This document shows positions 1-8,510 of a stretch of 11,437 nucleotides of DNA, in pieces; positions within the stretch are counted from its first letter, which is position 1; each line of letters begins with the position of its first letter. The notes beneath the pieces were generated by a model, which saw nothing but the letters and a program-made list of their open reading frames with translations, had not been told where the DNA came from and did no database searches. The translations under genes and the position numbers were made by a program. The stretch comes from an uncultured Oscillospiraceae bacterium (GTDB taxonomy: Bacteria > Bacillota > Clostridia > Oscillospirales > Acutalibacteraceae), in the NCBI GenBank assembly GCA_900546895.1, contig UREO01000065.1, positions 1-11,437 on the forward strand, given 5' to 3'.

Positions 1-3000
1 AACAGAATTATTACTGCTGACGTGGCGTTTCCATCTTTGGTGGAGCGCCGCGTGCTTTATGATGTGGAAAAGTGCATGGTTGCCTGTAAAGAGCTGAACC
101 TTGCCAAAGCCTGCATCTTTCCATCTTTCCCGTCCGAGACCTTCAGTATTGACTATTACCCCAGTCTGGTAATGGAGCTGAAGCGCCGGGAAGCCAGTAT
201 CAACGGGACCCTGACGGATTCCTCCGCAAGGGTCGAGAACGGAAAGCTGATTGTTTCTCTGACGCACGGCGGACGGGACTTGCTGATTTCTCGTCATATT
301 GACCGCCTGATTTCCAAGCTGATTCACGAGGAATTCGGAATCAGCCTGACGGTGGAATTCGACGGACTGCTGACGGTTGACAGCGAAAGCCCCGCTTATA
401 TAGAAAAGAAAAAAAAGCAGCAGGAAGCGCTGAAACGCGAAGCAATTGTGGAACAGGTGGAAGCCTATGAAACAAATCTCAACCATGTAAAAGCGCCCAG
501 GACGGTTCAGGTGCGCTCGGGCGAGACACTGTTTCCCTGCATGATTCCGGAAACTGCCCGCGAGCTGTACGGACACATGTCGAAAGCGAAGCCGGTTCCG
601 ATCAATAAGGTGACTCCGGATATCGGGAGCGTAACGATTTGGGGCGAGATTTTTCAGATTGAAGAAAAGCTTACAAGAGATCGGCAAAGAAAAATCATCA
701 CCATCAATATAACGGACTATACCGGCTCTATGACGCTGAAAATCATTGAGATGGCTTCCCAGTGTAAGGCGTTGGATACGCTGGCGAAGGGGATGTCGGT
801 CATCGCCCGCGGCGATGTGGAATACGACAAATACGACCATGAAATCGTCCTGCGCGCCAAAAGCATCAGCACGGTTCAGCAGCTGAAAGTAACGGATAAA
901 GCCGATGTCAAGCGGGTGGAATTACATTTACATACCAACATGTCCAGCATGGACGGCGTGAATTCCGTCGGGGACCTGATCAAGCGCGCGGCTCAGTGGG
1001 GGCAAAGTGCCATTGCCATTACCGACCACGGTGTGGCTCAGTCTTTTCCAGACGCCATGAACGCGGTAAACGACTTGAAAAAGAAAGATATCAATATTAA
1101 GGTCATTTATGGGGTGGAAGCTTATTTTGTCAATGATCTTGTACAGGCTGTCAGAGGGGAATCCTCTAAAACGCTGGATGACGAATTTATCTCATTCGAT
1201 ATCGAAACCACGGGCCTGAGCCCGAACAAGGACAAAATTACCGAAATCGGTGCGGTCAGGATCAAAAACGGCGAGATTATAGAGAGCTTCGACACCTTTG
1301 TCAATCCGCAGATCCCGATTCCGGCAAAAATAACGGAATTGACCGGGATTACGGACGGAATGGTAAAAGACGCGCCGCTGGAGAAGGAAGCCATTCAGGC
1401 GTTTTATGATTTCTGCGGAAAAGATGCCGTTCTGATTGCCCACAACGCCGAGTTTGATACCTCGTTTATCCGGATCGCGGCGCAGCGCAGCGAAATGGAT
1501 TTCTCCTACCCGTACATCGATACTGTTCCCATGTGCCGTTCCATGCTGAAGGATATCAAGAACTGCAAGCTGGACACGGTCGCCAAATACTTAAAGCTCG
1601 ACCCGTTCAACCATCACCGAGCGAGCGACGACGCAACGGTACTGGGCAAGATTTTTATAGCGCTGTTATCGCGTTTGAAGGAAGACACCGGCGCGCAATC
1701 AGTGATGGATATCAATTCCTCGCTGGCCGGCGGAGACCCTAAAAAAATGAAATCCTACCACCAGATCATTCTGGTCAAAAATAAAGCGGGTCTGAAAAAT
1801 CTGTACAAGTTGATTTCCAAGTCCCATCTGGATTACTTTTACAGAAATCCCCGTATCCCCAAAAGCGAATTGATCAAGCACAGGGACGGCCTGATTATCG
1901 GCAGTGCATGTGAAGCGGGAGAACTTTACAGAGCGATTTTCAACGCTCAGCCGTGGGAGACTTTGTGTGAAATCGCGAGTTTCTACGATTATCTTGAAAT
2001 TCAACCGATTGGGAATAATCTCTTTATGGTTCGCGAGGGTCTTGTCTCCGATGAGGAGAAGCTGAGAGAATTCAACCGTACGATCGTAAAGCTCGGAGAG
2101 CATCTTCATAAGCCGGTGGTCGCAACGTGCGACGTTCACTTTATGGACCCGAAGGACGGAGATTACCGCAGAATCCTGATGGCCGGTCAGGGATACAAGG
2201 ATACCGACGAGCAGGCGCCGCTCTACATGCGCACCACTGCAGAGATGCTGGCGGAATTCGCCTATCTCGGTAAAGAAAAAGCGTATGAAGTTGTGGTGAA
2301 AAACACAAATTTGATTTCAGAGATGACGGAGGAAATCCGCCCGATCCCCGAGGGAACCTATCCGCCCTTTATCGAAGGTGCCGAGGAACAGCTGACCAGT
2401 ATTACATGGACAAGGGCGAAAGAGGCCTACGGCGACCCGCTGCCGGATATTGTGAAGAAGCGCCTTGACCGTGAGCTCGGCTCTATCACGAAGCACGGTT
2501 TTTCCATCCTTTATATGACCGCACAGAAACTGGTCGCTGACTCGGAAGCGCACGGCTATCTGGTCGGCTCCCGTGGTTCCGTCGGGTCCTCGTTTGTGGC
2601 GAATATGTCGGGTATTTCCGAGGTAAACCCGCTGGAGCCCCATTATGTCTGCCCCAATTGCAAGCACAGCGAATTCATCACCGACGGCAGCTATGGCAGC
2701 GGATTCGATCTGCCCCCGAAAAAATGCCCCGTCTGCGGTACGGAGTACAACCGCGACGGGCATACGATTCCGTTTGAGACCTTCCTTGGCTTCGACGGCG
2801 ATAAGACGCCGGATATCGACCTGAACTTTTCCGGTGAATACCAGACCAGCGCACACCGCTACACAGAAACGCTGTTCGGCAAGGACAACGTTTTTAAAGC
2901 CGGAACCATTGCAACCATAGCGGATAAAACCGCAATCGGCTTCGTAAAGAAATATGCGGAAGAAAAGGGAATAGTGATGCACCGCGCGGAGGAACAGCGT

Positions 3001-4242
3001 CTGGCGCTCGGCTGCACGGGGATTAAGCGTACGACCGGTCAGCACCCGGGCGGTATGGTCGTCGTGCCGAAGGGCATGGAGATTTACGATTTCTGCCCGG
3101 TGCAGCATCCGGCGAACGATCAGAAATCAGATAATATCACCACTCATTTCGACTTCCACTCTATCCATGACACCATCTGTAAGCTGGACGAGCTCGGGCA
3201 TGATGTTCCTACTATTTACCGGTATCTGGAAGATTACACTGGAATCCCGGTTATGAAGGTTTCCATGAGCGACCCGGAGGTCATGTCGCTGTTTACCTCC
3301 ACAGAGGCCTTGCACGTCAAGCCGGAGGATATCGATTCCCAGACCGGCACGTTTTCCCTGCCGGAAGTCGGCACCAGCTTTGTACGGCAAATGCTGATCG
3401 ATTCCCAGCCCAAAACCTTTTCCGACCTTTTGCAGATTTCCGGCCTTTCACACGGTACGGATGTCTGGCTCGGCAATGCGCAGGACCTGATCAAAAACAA
3501 GACCTGCACCATCGCGGAGGTAATCGGAACCAGAGACAGCATCATGACTTACCTCCTGCTCAAAGGGCTGGAGCCGAAAATGGCGTTTAAAATCATGGAG
3601 ATCACCCGTAAGGGCAAGGCTTCCAAGCTTCTGACGGAAGAACATATTCAGGCCATGAAGGATCATAATGTACCACAGTGGTATCTTGATTCCTGTATGA
3701 AAATCAAGTACATGTTCCCGAAAGCGCACGCGGCGGCATATATGATTTCCACTCTGCGCCTTGGGTGGTACAAGGTACATAGACCGGTCGAGTACTACGC
3801 CGCTTATTTTACCGTGCGCGGAGAGGACTTTGACGGTGCCACCGTCATGAAGGGCAGGGAAGCCGTCCGCAGACGCATGAATGAAATCAGCATGAAGGGC
3901 AAGGAAGCAAGCGCAAAGGAAGAGGCCGCCTATGCTACTTTCCAAATCATCAACGAAATGCTTGCCCGGGGAATCGAGGTTCTTCCGGTCGATCTTTATC
4001 AATCCGACGCGAAAAAATATCTGGTCGAAAATGGAAAAATCCGACTTCCGTTTTCTTCTCTTTCAGGTGTTGGGGAAGCCGCGGCAAACAGTTTGGCGGC
4101 CGCAAAGGAAAAGGGACCTTATATTTCTGTTGACGATCTTCAGACCCGCTCCAAGGTTTCCAAATCCGTGATTGAAACGCTCAAGGAAGCCGGTGCGCTT
4201 GCCGGATTGCCGCAAAGCAGCCAGATGACATTATTTGGTTGA
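1..4242 (+). CDS. polC: DNA polymerase III PolC-type alpha subunit, 5'-truncated by the window edge
   Basis: This is the replicative DNA polymerase of low-GC Gram-positives, which joins polymerase and proofreading exonuclease in one chain. Residues are numbered from the first visible codon at base 1 (1413 visible). In order: part of the N-terminal domain; an OB fold from about 211; a PHP domain split by the exonuclease, with HLHT at 309-312 and TDHG at 341-344 and its second half at about 585-720; a DEDDh exonuclease with D400 and E402 (DIETTG), D486 (NAEFD), H539 and D544; a zinc knuckle C884, C887, C909, C912; palm aspartates D938 and D940 in DKTPDIDLNFSG; a helix-hairpin-helix region at about 1350-1400; and a C-terminal clamp-binding QMTLF (1408-1412). 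All expected catalytic residues are present. A GTG at 22 could be read as a start, but it has no Shine-Dalgarno, the frame is open back to base 1, and residues before it resemble the family N-terminus. I infer a few dozen residues are missing (Bacillus PolC is about 1437). Confidence 0.97.
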   Translation, partial: NRIITADVAFPSLVERRVLYDVEKCMVACKELNLAKACIFPSFPSETFSIDYYPSLVMELKRREASINGTLTDSSARVENGKLIVSLTHGGRDLLISRHIDRLISKLIHEEFGISLTVEFDGLLTVDSESPAYIEKKKKQQEALKREAIVEQVEAYETNLNHVKAPRTVQVRSGETLFPCMIPETARELYGHMSKAKPVPINKVTPDIGSVTIWGEIFQIEEKLTRDRQRKIITINITDYTGSMTLKIIEMASQCKALDTLAKGMSVIARGDVEYDKYDHEIVLRAKSISTVQQLKVTDKADVKRVELHLHTNMSSMDGVNSVGDLIKRAAQWGQSAIAITDHGVAQSFPDAMNAVNDLKKKDINIKVIYGVEAYFVNDLVQAVRGESSKTLDDEFISFDIETTGLSPNKDKITEIGAVRIKNGEIIESFDTFVNPQIPIPAKITELTGITDGMVKDAPLEKEAIQAFYDFCGKDAVLIAHNAEFDTSFIRIAAQRSEMDFSYPYIDTVPMCRSMLKDIKNCKLDTVAKYLKLDPFNHHRASDDATVLGKIFIALLSRLKEDTGAQSVMDINSSLAGGDPKKMKSYHQIILVKNKAGLKNLYKLISKSHLDYFYRNPRIPKSELIKHRDGLIIGSACEAGELYRAIFNAQPWETLCEIASFYDYLEIQPIGNNLFMVREGLVSDEEKLREFNRTIVKLGEHLHKPVVATCDVHFMDPKDGDYRRILMAGQGYKDTDEQAPLYMRTTAEMLAEFAYLGKEKAYEVVVKNTNLISEMTEEIRPIPEGTYPPFIEGAEEQLTSITWTRAKEAYGDPLPDIVKKRLDRELGSITKHGFSILYMTAQKLVADSEAHGYLVGSRGSVGSSFVANMSGISEVNPLEPHYVCPNCKHSEFITDGSYGSGFDLPPKKCPVCGTEYNRDGHTIPFETFLGFDGDKTPDIDLNFSGEYQTSAHRYTETLFGKDNVFKAGTIATIADKTAIGFVKKYAEEKGIVMHRAEEQRLALGCTGIKRTTGQHPGGMVVVPKGMEIYDFCPVQHPANDQKSDNITTHFDFHSIHDTICKLDELGHDVPTIYRYLEDYTGIPVMKVSMSDPEVMSLFTSTEALHVKPEDIDSQTGTFSLPEVGTSFVRQMLIDSQPKTFSDLLQISGLSHGTDVWLGNAQDLIKNKTCTIAEVIGTRDSIMTYLLLKGLEPKMAFKIMEITRKGKASKLLTEEHIQAMKDHNVPQWYLDSCMKIKYMFPKAHAAAYMISTLRLGWYKVHRPVEYYAAYFTVRGEDFDGATVMKGREAVRRRMNEISMKGKEASAKEEAAYATFQIINEMLARGIEVLPVDLYQSDAKKYLVENGKIRLPFSSLSGVGEAAANSLAAAKEKGPYISVDDLQTRSKVSKSVIETLKEAGALAGLPQSSQMTLFG

Positions 4243-4268
4243 CAAAGAATAGTTTAGTGTGATATTAT
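4239..4268 (+). promoter_or_regulatory. Sigma-A-type promoter of the his operon
   Basis: A perfect -35 box TTGACA lies at 4239-4244 and a -10 box TATTAT at 4263-4268, with an 18-bp spacer. TG at 4260-4261 makes an extended -10 (TGATATTAT). The -35 box contains the polC stop codon (TGA, 4240-4242). The predicted transcription start is near 4275, giving a leader of only about 39 nt before hisZ. I see no intrinsic terminator between polC and hisZ, so some polC read-through into the operon is also possible. Confidence 0.82.
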
Positions 4269-4282
4269 ATTACCATACTAAA
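4253..4282. promoter_or_regulatory. Imperfect 30-bp palindrome over the -10 box, candidate operator
   Basis: The outer half-sites are TTTAGTGTGA (4253-4262) and CCATACTAAA (4273-4282). Across the whole 30 bp, 12 of 15 symmetric positions are complementary; the exceptions are 4259/4276, 4262/4273 and 4265/4270. The symmetry axis falls within the -10 hexamer and the right half covers the predicted transcription start, so a bound dimer would block RNA polymerase. This is the classic placement of a repressor operator. By inference, the ligand-responsive repressor could be a TrpR-like HisR/YerC protein, known to control histidine genes in Gram-positives, but no regulator gene is visible here and I cannot match the site to a published motif from memory. 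Confidence 0.55.
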
Positions 4283-4313
4283 GCGTTCAACTGAAAATTG
4301 ATAGGTGTATTTG

Positions 4314-5510
4314 ATGAAAAAATATAACAAAGTCACTCCGGAGGGGACGAAAGACCTTCTTTTTGAAGAATGCCTGGTGCGCAGGGATGTGGAAAAAACC
4401 TTGAGGGATGTCTTTTCTTCCAGAGGCTTCAATGAAGTGGTTACTCCCGGTCTGGAGTTTTATGATGTATTTGACCCGAATTTTTCCGGAATAGGACAGG
4501 AGGTCATGTATAAAATGTCCGACCGCCGCGGAAGACTGACTGTTATGCGGCCGGATTCCACTATGCCGATCGCGCGTCTGGCCGCGACCAGGCTGCAGGG
4601 CCTGCCGAAGCCGATCAGGCTTTTTTACACGCAGCCCATCTACCGTAACAATCCCGCTCTGACGGGCCGCAGTGATGAAACGGTCCAGACCGGGATTGAG
4701 CTTCTCGGCGCGGACGGAATGCGCGCAGACCTTGAAGTGATCGTGACGGCGATCGAGGCGCTGGGAAAATGTGTCCCTGATTTTCGGTTCGAACTGGGTC
4801 ATGCCGGACTTTTCCGCGCGTTGGCTGAGCAGCTGCCTATTTCCGATGACCTGCGTGAGGATATCCGCAGCGCTATCGAATCGAAAAATTACGCATCCCT
4901 GAACAGAATTCTTGATGGTCTGGAAGAATCCGGGCCGGTAACGGCGATGCGCACGCTTCCGCGCCTCTTCGGCGGGGAAGAAGTGTTTGCGCATGCGGAG
5001 CCATTTTGCTCCGATGAAAAATCCGGAGGAATGCTGGAATATCTGCACGAGCTTTACCGATCTTTGAGCCGTTGCGGCCTTGGCGATAAGATGATTGTCG
5101 ATTTAGGCTTGGTACAGCGCAACGACTATTACACCAATATCGTTTTCAGTGCTTATGTGGAAGACTGCGGCGACGCGGTCCTTCTGGGCGGGAGATATGA
5201 CAATCTGTTGGGTTACTTTGACTTTCCGATGCCGGCCATTGGGTTCGCGATCAACGTGGACGCGATTTCCAAAATCATGCTGGAACACGGTACGCTCTAT
5301 TCTGTTATGCCGGCGGAAGTTCTGGTCCACGGAGAGGCCGGTTTTGAGATGGAAGCCCTGAACTATGCTTCCACACTGATCGAAAGGGGTTTGAAATGCG
5401 AGAACAGTATCTTCGAGACAAAAGAGAAAGCGCTGGAATATGCGAAAACGCGCGGGATCAGGCGCGTGGACTGTATCGGAGACCGTATTGAGACCATAAA
5501 TCTGACATAG
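4314..5510 (+). CDS. hisZ: ATP phosphoribosyltransferase regulatory subunit HisZ
   Basis: HisZ is a catalytically dead paralogue of histidyl-tRNA synthetase. It assembles with short-form HisG into an octamer and confers activity and histidine feedback control on the first step of histidine synthesis. The 398-residue product has the class II synthetase core: an N-terminal VTPEGTKDLLFEE stretch, motif-2-like RLFYTQPIYRNN (residues 102-113), and GGRYD at 292-296 followed by a PAIGFAINVD segment (motif-3 region). The length fits HisZ, and the anticodon-binding domain of a true HisRS is not evident as a full unit. The immediately downstream short hisG supports HisZ over HisS. I chose ATG 4314 because AGGTG at 4303-4307 sits 6 nt upstream as a ribosome site. 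An in-frame GTG at 4305 would add three residues but lies within that site. It is the first gene of the operon. Confidence 0.93.
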   Translation: MKKYNKVTPEGTKDLLFEECLVRRDVEKTLRDVFSSRGFNEVVTPGLEFYDVFDPNFSGIGQEVMYKMSDRRGRLTVMRPDSTMPIARLAATRLQGLPKPIRLFYTQPIYRNNPALTGRSDETVQTGIELLGADGMRADLEVIVTAIEALGKCVPDFRFELGHAGLFRALAEQLPISDDLREDIRSAIESKNYASLNRILDGLEESGPVTAMRTLPRLFGGEEVFAHAEPFCSDEKSGGMLEYLHELYRSLSRCGLGDKMIVDLGLVQRNDYYTNIVFSAYVEDCGDAVLLGGRYDNLLGYFDFPMPAIGFAINVDAISKIMLEHGTLYSVMPAEVLVHGEAGFEMEALNYASTLIERGLKCENSIFETKEKALEYAKTRGIRRVDCIGDRIETINLT

Positions 5511-5527
5511 GGTAGGGTTGGGAAAAG

Positions 5528-6166
5528 ATGAAACCACTTAGAATCGCCCTTACGAAGGGTAGACTTGAAAATGACACCGTTGCCTTATTTGAGAAAATCG
5601 GCTTTGACTGTTCCGCCGTCAGAAAGAAAGGGCGCAAACTGATTCTGCCGGTCGGCGGGAACCGGTTTGAGGTGGTTCTTGCCAAGGCAGCCGATGTCAT
5701 CACCTATGTGGAGCACGGTGCTTGTGATCTGGGAGTCGTGGGAAAAGATACGATTTTGGAGCAAGGAAGCGGTTTTTATGAGGTGCTGGACCTTGGTTTC
5801 GGCAGATGCAAATTTGCACTTGCCGGTCCGAAGGACGGGGATTTTTTCAGCGGATATTCCTCTAAAACCATTGCTACAAAGTACCCGAATGTCGCCAGAA
5901 ATTACTTTGAAAGCAAAGGAATGGACGTCAGAATCATAAAAATTGAAGGTTCCGTCGAGCTGGCGCCGCTTCTGGGCCTTTCCGACGCAATCGTAGACAT
6001 TGTTGAGACAGGTTCTACCCTAAAAGAAAACGGACTCGAAGTGATTGAAAGCATCTATGATATTTCCGCAAGACTGATTGTCAACGCGGCTAGCCTGAAA
6101 ATCCGGAAAACGGAAATAGAAAGCCTTGCGGAAAAGATGGACTGGGCAAAGGAGGGAACAGTGTGA
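5528..6166 (+). CDS. hisG: ATP phosphoribosyltransferase catalytic subunit, short form
   Basis: HisG condenses ATP with PRPP to N1-(5-phosphoribosyl)-ATP, the committed step of histidine synthesis. The 212-residue protein starts with RIALTKGRL, typical of the family, and carries the PRPP-binding signature around D157-L165 (DIVETGSTL). It ends soon after this domain and lacks the roughly 75-residue C-terminal histidine-binding domain of long-form HisG. That makes it the short form, which needs HisZ, and hisZ lies 17 bp upstream. The start ATG has a weak, G-rich upstream region (GGGTTGGGA) rather than a clean GGAGG. The stop overlaps the hisD start by four bases (GTGA), so the two are likely translationally coupled. 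Confidence 0.95.
   Translation: MKPLRIALTKGRLENDTVALFEKIGFDCSAVRKKGRKLILPVGGNRFEVVLAKAADVITYVEHGACDLGVVGKDTILEQGSGFYEVLDLGFGRCKFALAGPKDGDFFSGYSSKTIATKYPNVARNYFESKGMDVRIIKIEGSVELAPLLGLSDAIVDIVETGSTLKENGLEVIESIYDISARLIVNAASLKIRKTEIESLAEKMDWAKEGTV
6151..6165 (+). promoter_or_regulatory. Ribosome binding site fixing the GTG start of hisD
   Basis: GGAGGG at 6151-6156 lies inside the end of hisG and stands about 7 nt before GTG 6163. This favours the GTG, which overlaps the hisG TGA, over the in-frame ATG at 6175. Confidence 0.75.
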
Positions 6167-7440
6167 TACAGTTTATGAAAAAGGGCGGCAACCGCGATCT
6201 GATTAGTCAGCTGAAACAAAGGAATGAGGAAACCAACAGGGCTGTGGAATCAGCCGTTTCGGAAATCATTGAAAATGTACGCCGCCACGGCGATGACGCG
6301 GTTCGCGAATACACCCTGAAATTTGACGGCAGTCTGCCCGAAAAAACAGAGATTTGCGCCGCGGAGATGAAGGAACTTACCGGCCGGTGTGAACCGGAGT
6401 TTTTGTCAGCGCTCGCCAGAGCCGCGGAGAACATCAGGGATTTTCACTCCCGGCAGAAGCAGCAGAGCTGGTTTCAAACCGATGAAAGCGGAGTAATGAT
6501 GGGGCAGCGCATTCGCGGTCTGTCAAAAGTCGGTATCTATGTGCCGGGCGGAACGGCGGCTTATCCTTCTTCCGTCCTGATGAATGCGATTCCCGCCAAA
6601 ATTGCCGGAGTAAAAGAAATCATCATGGCGACTCCTCCCGGAAAAGACGGAAACCCCAATCCGGATATTCTGGCGGCGGCGCTGACCGCCGGAGTCGACC
6701 GTGTTTTCCTGGTCGGCGGGGCACAGGCGGTCGCGGCGCTCGCGTTTGGGACCGAAACGATTCCCAAGGTCGATAAAATTGTCGGCCCTGGAAATATTTA
6801 TGTAGCCACCGCTAAAAAGCAGCTTTACGGCACCGTCGATATCGATATGATTGCCGGTCCGAGCGAAATCCTGATTATCGCGGACGAAACGGCGCGTCCG
6901 GAATTTTTGGCGGCGGACCTGATGTCTCAGGCCGAACACGACGTGCTTGCTTCCGCCGTTCTGCTGACAACTTCAGAGAAAATTGCAGAGCAGACGGTTG
7001 CCCAGATTGACCGGCAGCTTCCCCAGCTGTCACGCAGGGAAATCATTTCCCAATCGCTGGACCGTTTTGGCGCGGTGATCGTCTGCGAAAGCATGGAGGA
7101 AGCCGTTTCCTTTGCCAACGAGCTGGCGCCGGAGCACCTTGAGGTTTGCGCCGCAAACCCGATGGAGTATATCGGGAAAATCGACAACGCCGGTTCCGTT
7201 TTTCTCGGCAACTATTCGCCGGAGCCGCTTGGCGACTATTTCGCGGGACCGAACCATGTTTTGCCCACCAGTGGGACCGCGCGTTTTTTCTCCCCGCTTT
7301 CGGTGGATAGTTTTATCAAGAAATCCAGCTTTCTCTATTATACGGAAGATGCGCTGAAATCGGCGCAGAAGGATATTATTCAGCTCGCAGAGGCCGAGGG
7401 CCTGACCGCTCACGCGAATTCGATTAAAGTGAGGCGCTGA
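6163..7440 (+). CDS. hisD: Histidinol dehydrogenase
   Basis: HisD performs the last two steps of the pathway, the NAD-dependent four-electron oxidation of L-histidinol via histidinal to L-histidine, with one zinc per active site. The 425-residue product has the full family length. Zinc ligands expected from the E. coli enzyme are all visible: Q256 and H259 (SQAEHD), D358 (GDYFAGPNH) and H417 (TAHANS). The catalytic Glu-His pair is E324-H325 in APEHLE. The signature AGPSEILIIAD is also present. Translation starts at GTG, four bases overlapping hisG. hisC follows after a single base, so translation is probably coupled along this part of the operon. Confidence 0.97.
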   Translation: MIQFMKKGGNRDLISQLKQRNEETNRAVESAVSEIIENVRRHGDDAVREYTLKFDGSLPEKTEICAAEMKELTGRCEPEFLSALARAAENIRDFHSRQKQQSWFQTDESGVMMGQRIRGLSKVGIYVPGGTAAYPSSVLMNAIPAKIAGVKEIIMATPPGKDGNPNPDILAAALTAGVDRVFLVGGAQAVAALAFGTETIPKVDKIVGPGNIYVATAKKQLYGTVDIDMIAGPSEILIIADETARPEFLAADLMSQAEHDVLASAVLLTTSEKIAEQTVAQIDRQLPQLSRREIISQSLDRFGAVIVCESMEEAVSFANELAPEHLEVCAANPMEYIGKIDNAGSVFLGNYSPEPLGDYFAGPNHVLPTSGTARFFSPLSVDSFIKKSSFLYYTEDALKSAQKDIIQLAEAEGLTAHANSIKVRR

Positions 7441-7441
7441 A

Positions 7442-8494
7442 ATGGCTTACCAGTTAAATGAAAAAATCAGGGATCTGCGCCCCTATGACCCGATTACCGG
7501 CAGCTATCCGATTCGTCTGGACGCCAATGAGTCCTTTCTTGCCATTCCGAACCGGATTGCGTTGAAGATCATGGAATCGGCGGCGTTTGCAGCTTATAAC
7601 CGGTACCCGGATCCGCTGGCGTCGGAGCTTTGTGAAAGCTTTGCGGAGTTTTATCAGGTCAATCCCGCCCATGTTACGGCCGGAAACGGTTCCGACGAGC
7701 TGATATCCGTTATCTGCGGCGCCTTTTTGATGAAGGGCGATGCGATGCTGACGATGTCCCCGGATTTTTCCATGTATCGCTTTTATGCCTCCATTGTGGA
7801 GGCAAAAAGCATTGTCTACGCTAAAAATCCAGATCTAACCATCAATGTGGATAAAATCATTGAATTGGCTAATGTAAACGACGTTAAACTGATTCTTTTT
7901 TCCAATCCATGCAATCCCACTTCGCTTGGGCTGTCAAAAGAGGAAGTCCGTCGGCTGATCACATCGGTGAAGGCGCTGGTGGTGCTTGACGAAGCCTATA
8001 TGGACTTCTGGAACCAGTCCCTGCTGGGCGAAGTGGAGCAATACGACAATCTCATGATTCTGAGAACCTGCTCCAAAGCGTTTGGTATGGCGGCCATTCG
8101 GCTTGGGTTTACCGTAGCAAATCCGACACTGACAAACGCGCTGAAAGCAGTCAAATCGCCCTATAACGTAAACTCCCTCACTCAGAAGATCGGTTCCCTT
8201 ATTTTAAAGGAACACGGTTTAGTCCGTTCCGGTATAGACGACATTATTGCTTCCCGGAATATGCTTTATTCGGAAATGATGCGCATAGAAAAAAGCAACA
8301 GTGAAAAAATGCATGTGTACCCTACCGCAACAAATTTTGTATTTCTTCAGATTGCCCAGGCGGAGGAAATTTTTCTCGCTTTATTAAAATCAGGGATCGC
8401 AGTCCGCTTTATGGGCGATTTCCTGCGGGTGACGGCAGGGACGATGGAAGAAAACAAAGAATTTATCAAGGTTTTTGAAACAGTAATTCAATGA
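7442..8494 (+). CDS. hisC: Histidinol-phosphate aminotransferase
   Basis: HisC is a PLP-dependent fold-type I aminotransferase that moves the amino group of glutamate onto imidazole acetol phosphate to give L-histidinol phosphate. The 350-residue protein shows RLDANES near the N-terminus, the YPDP segment, GNGSDE, the cofactor-contacting NPCNPT (N155-T160), D183 and Y186 in VLDEAYMDF, the Schiff-base lysine K212 in SKAFGMA, and R220 in the following RLGF. Such enzymes can have overlapping activity on aromatic amino acids, so a side role in tyrosine or phenylalanine synthesis is possible, but the location argues for histidine. ATG follows the hisD stop after one base. Its ribosome site (GTGAGG) lies in the last codons of hisD. 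Confidence 0.95.
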   Translation: MAYQLNEKIRDLRPYDPITGSYPIRLDANESFLAIPNRIALKIMESAAFAAYNRYPDPLASELCESFAEFYQVNPAHVTAGNGSDELISVICGAFLMKGDAMLTMSPDFSMYRFYASIVEAKSIVYAKNPDLTINVDKIIELANVNDVKLILFSNPCNPTSLGLSKEEVRRLITSVKALVVLDEAYMDFWNQSLLGEVEQYDNLMILRTCSKAFGMAAIRLGFTVANPTLTNALKAVKSPYNVNSLTQKIGSLILKEHGLVRSGIDDIIASRNMLYSEMMRIEKSNSEKMHVYPTATNFVFLQIAQAEEIFLALLKSGIAVRFMGDFLRVTAGTMEENKEFIKVFETVIQ

Positions 8495-8510
8495 TCAAGG
8501 GGGCGAAAAA

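Noticed and set aside
2317..3108. 263-codon open frame on the minus strand inside polC
   Set aside because: It is fully antisense to conserved PolC catalytic sequence, its translation looks like no known family, and it has no ribosome site; it is a shadow frame. Similar antisense frames over hisZ (4287-5048) and hisB (8595-9284) were dropped for the same reason.
4314..5510. True histidyl-tRNA synthetase (hisS) instead of hisZ
   Set aside because: The next gene is short-form hisG, which requires HisZ; the length (398) and position at the head of the his operon fit HisZ better. Residue-level comparison with HisRS would settle it.
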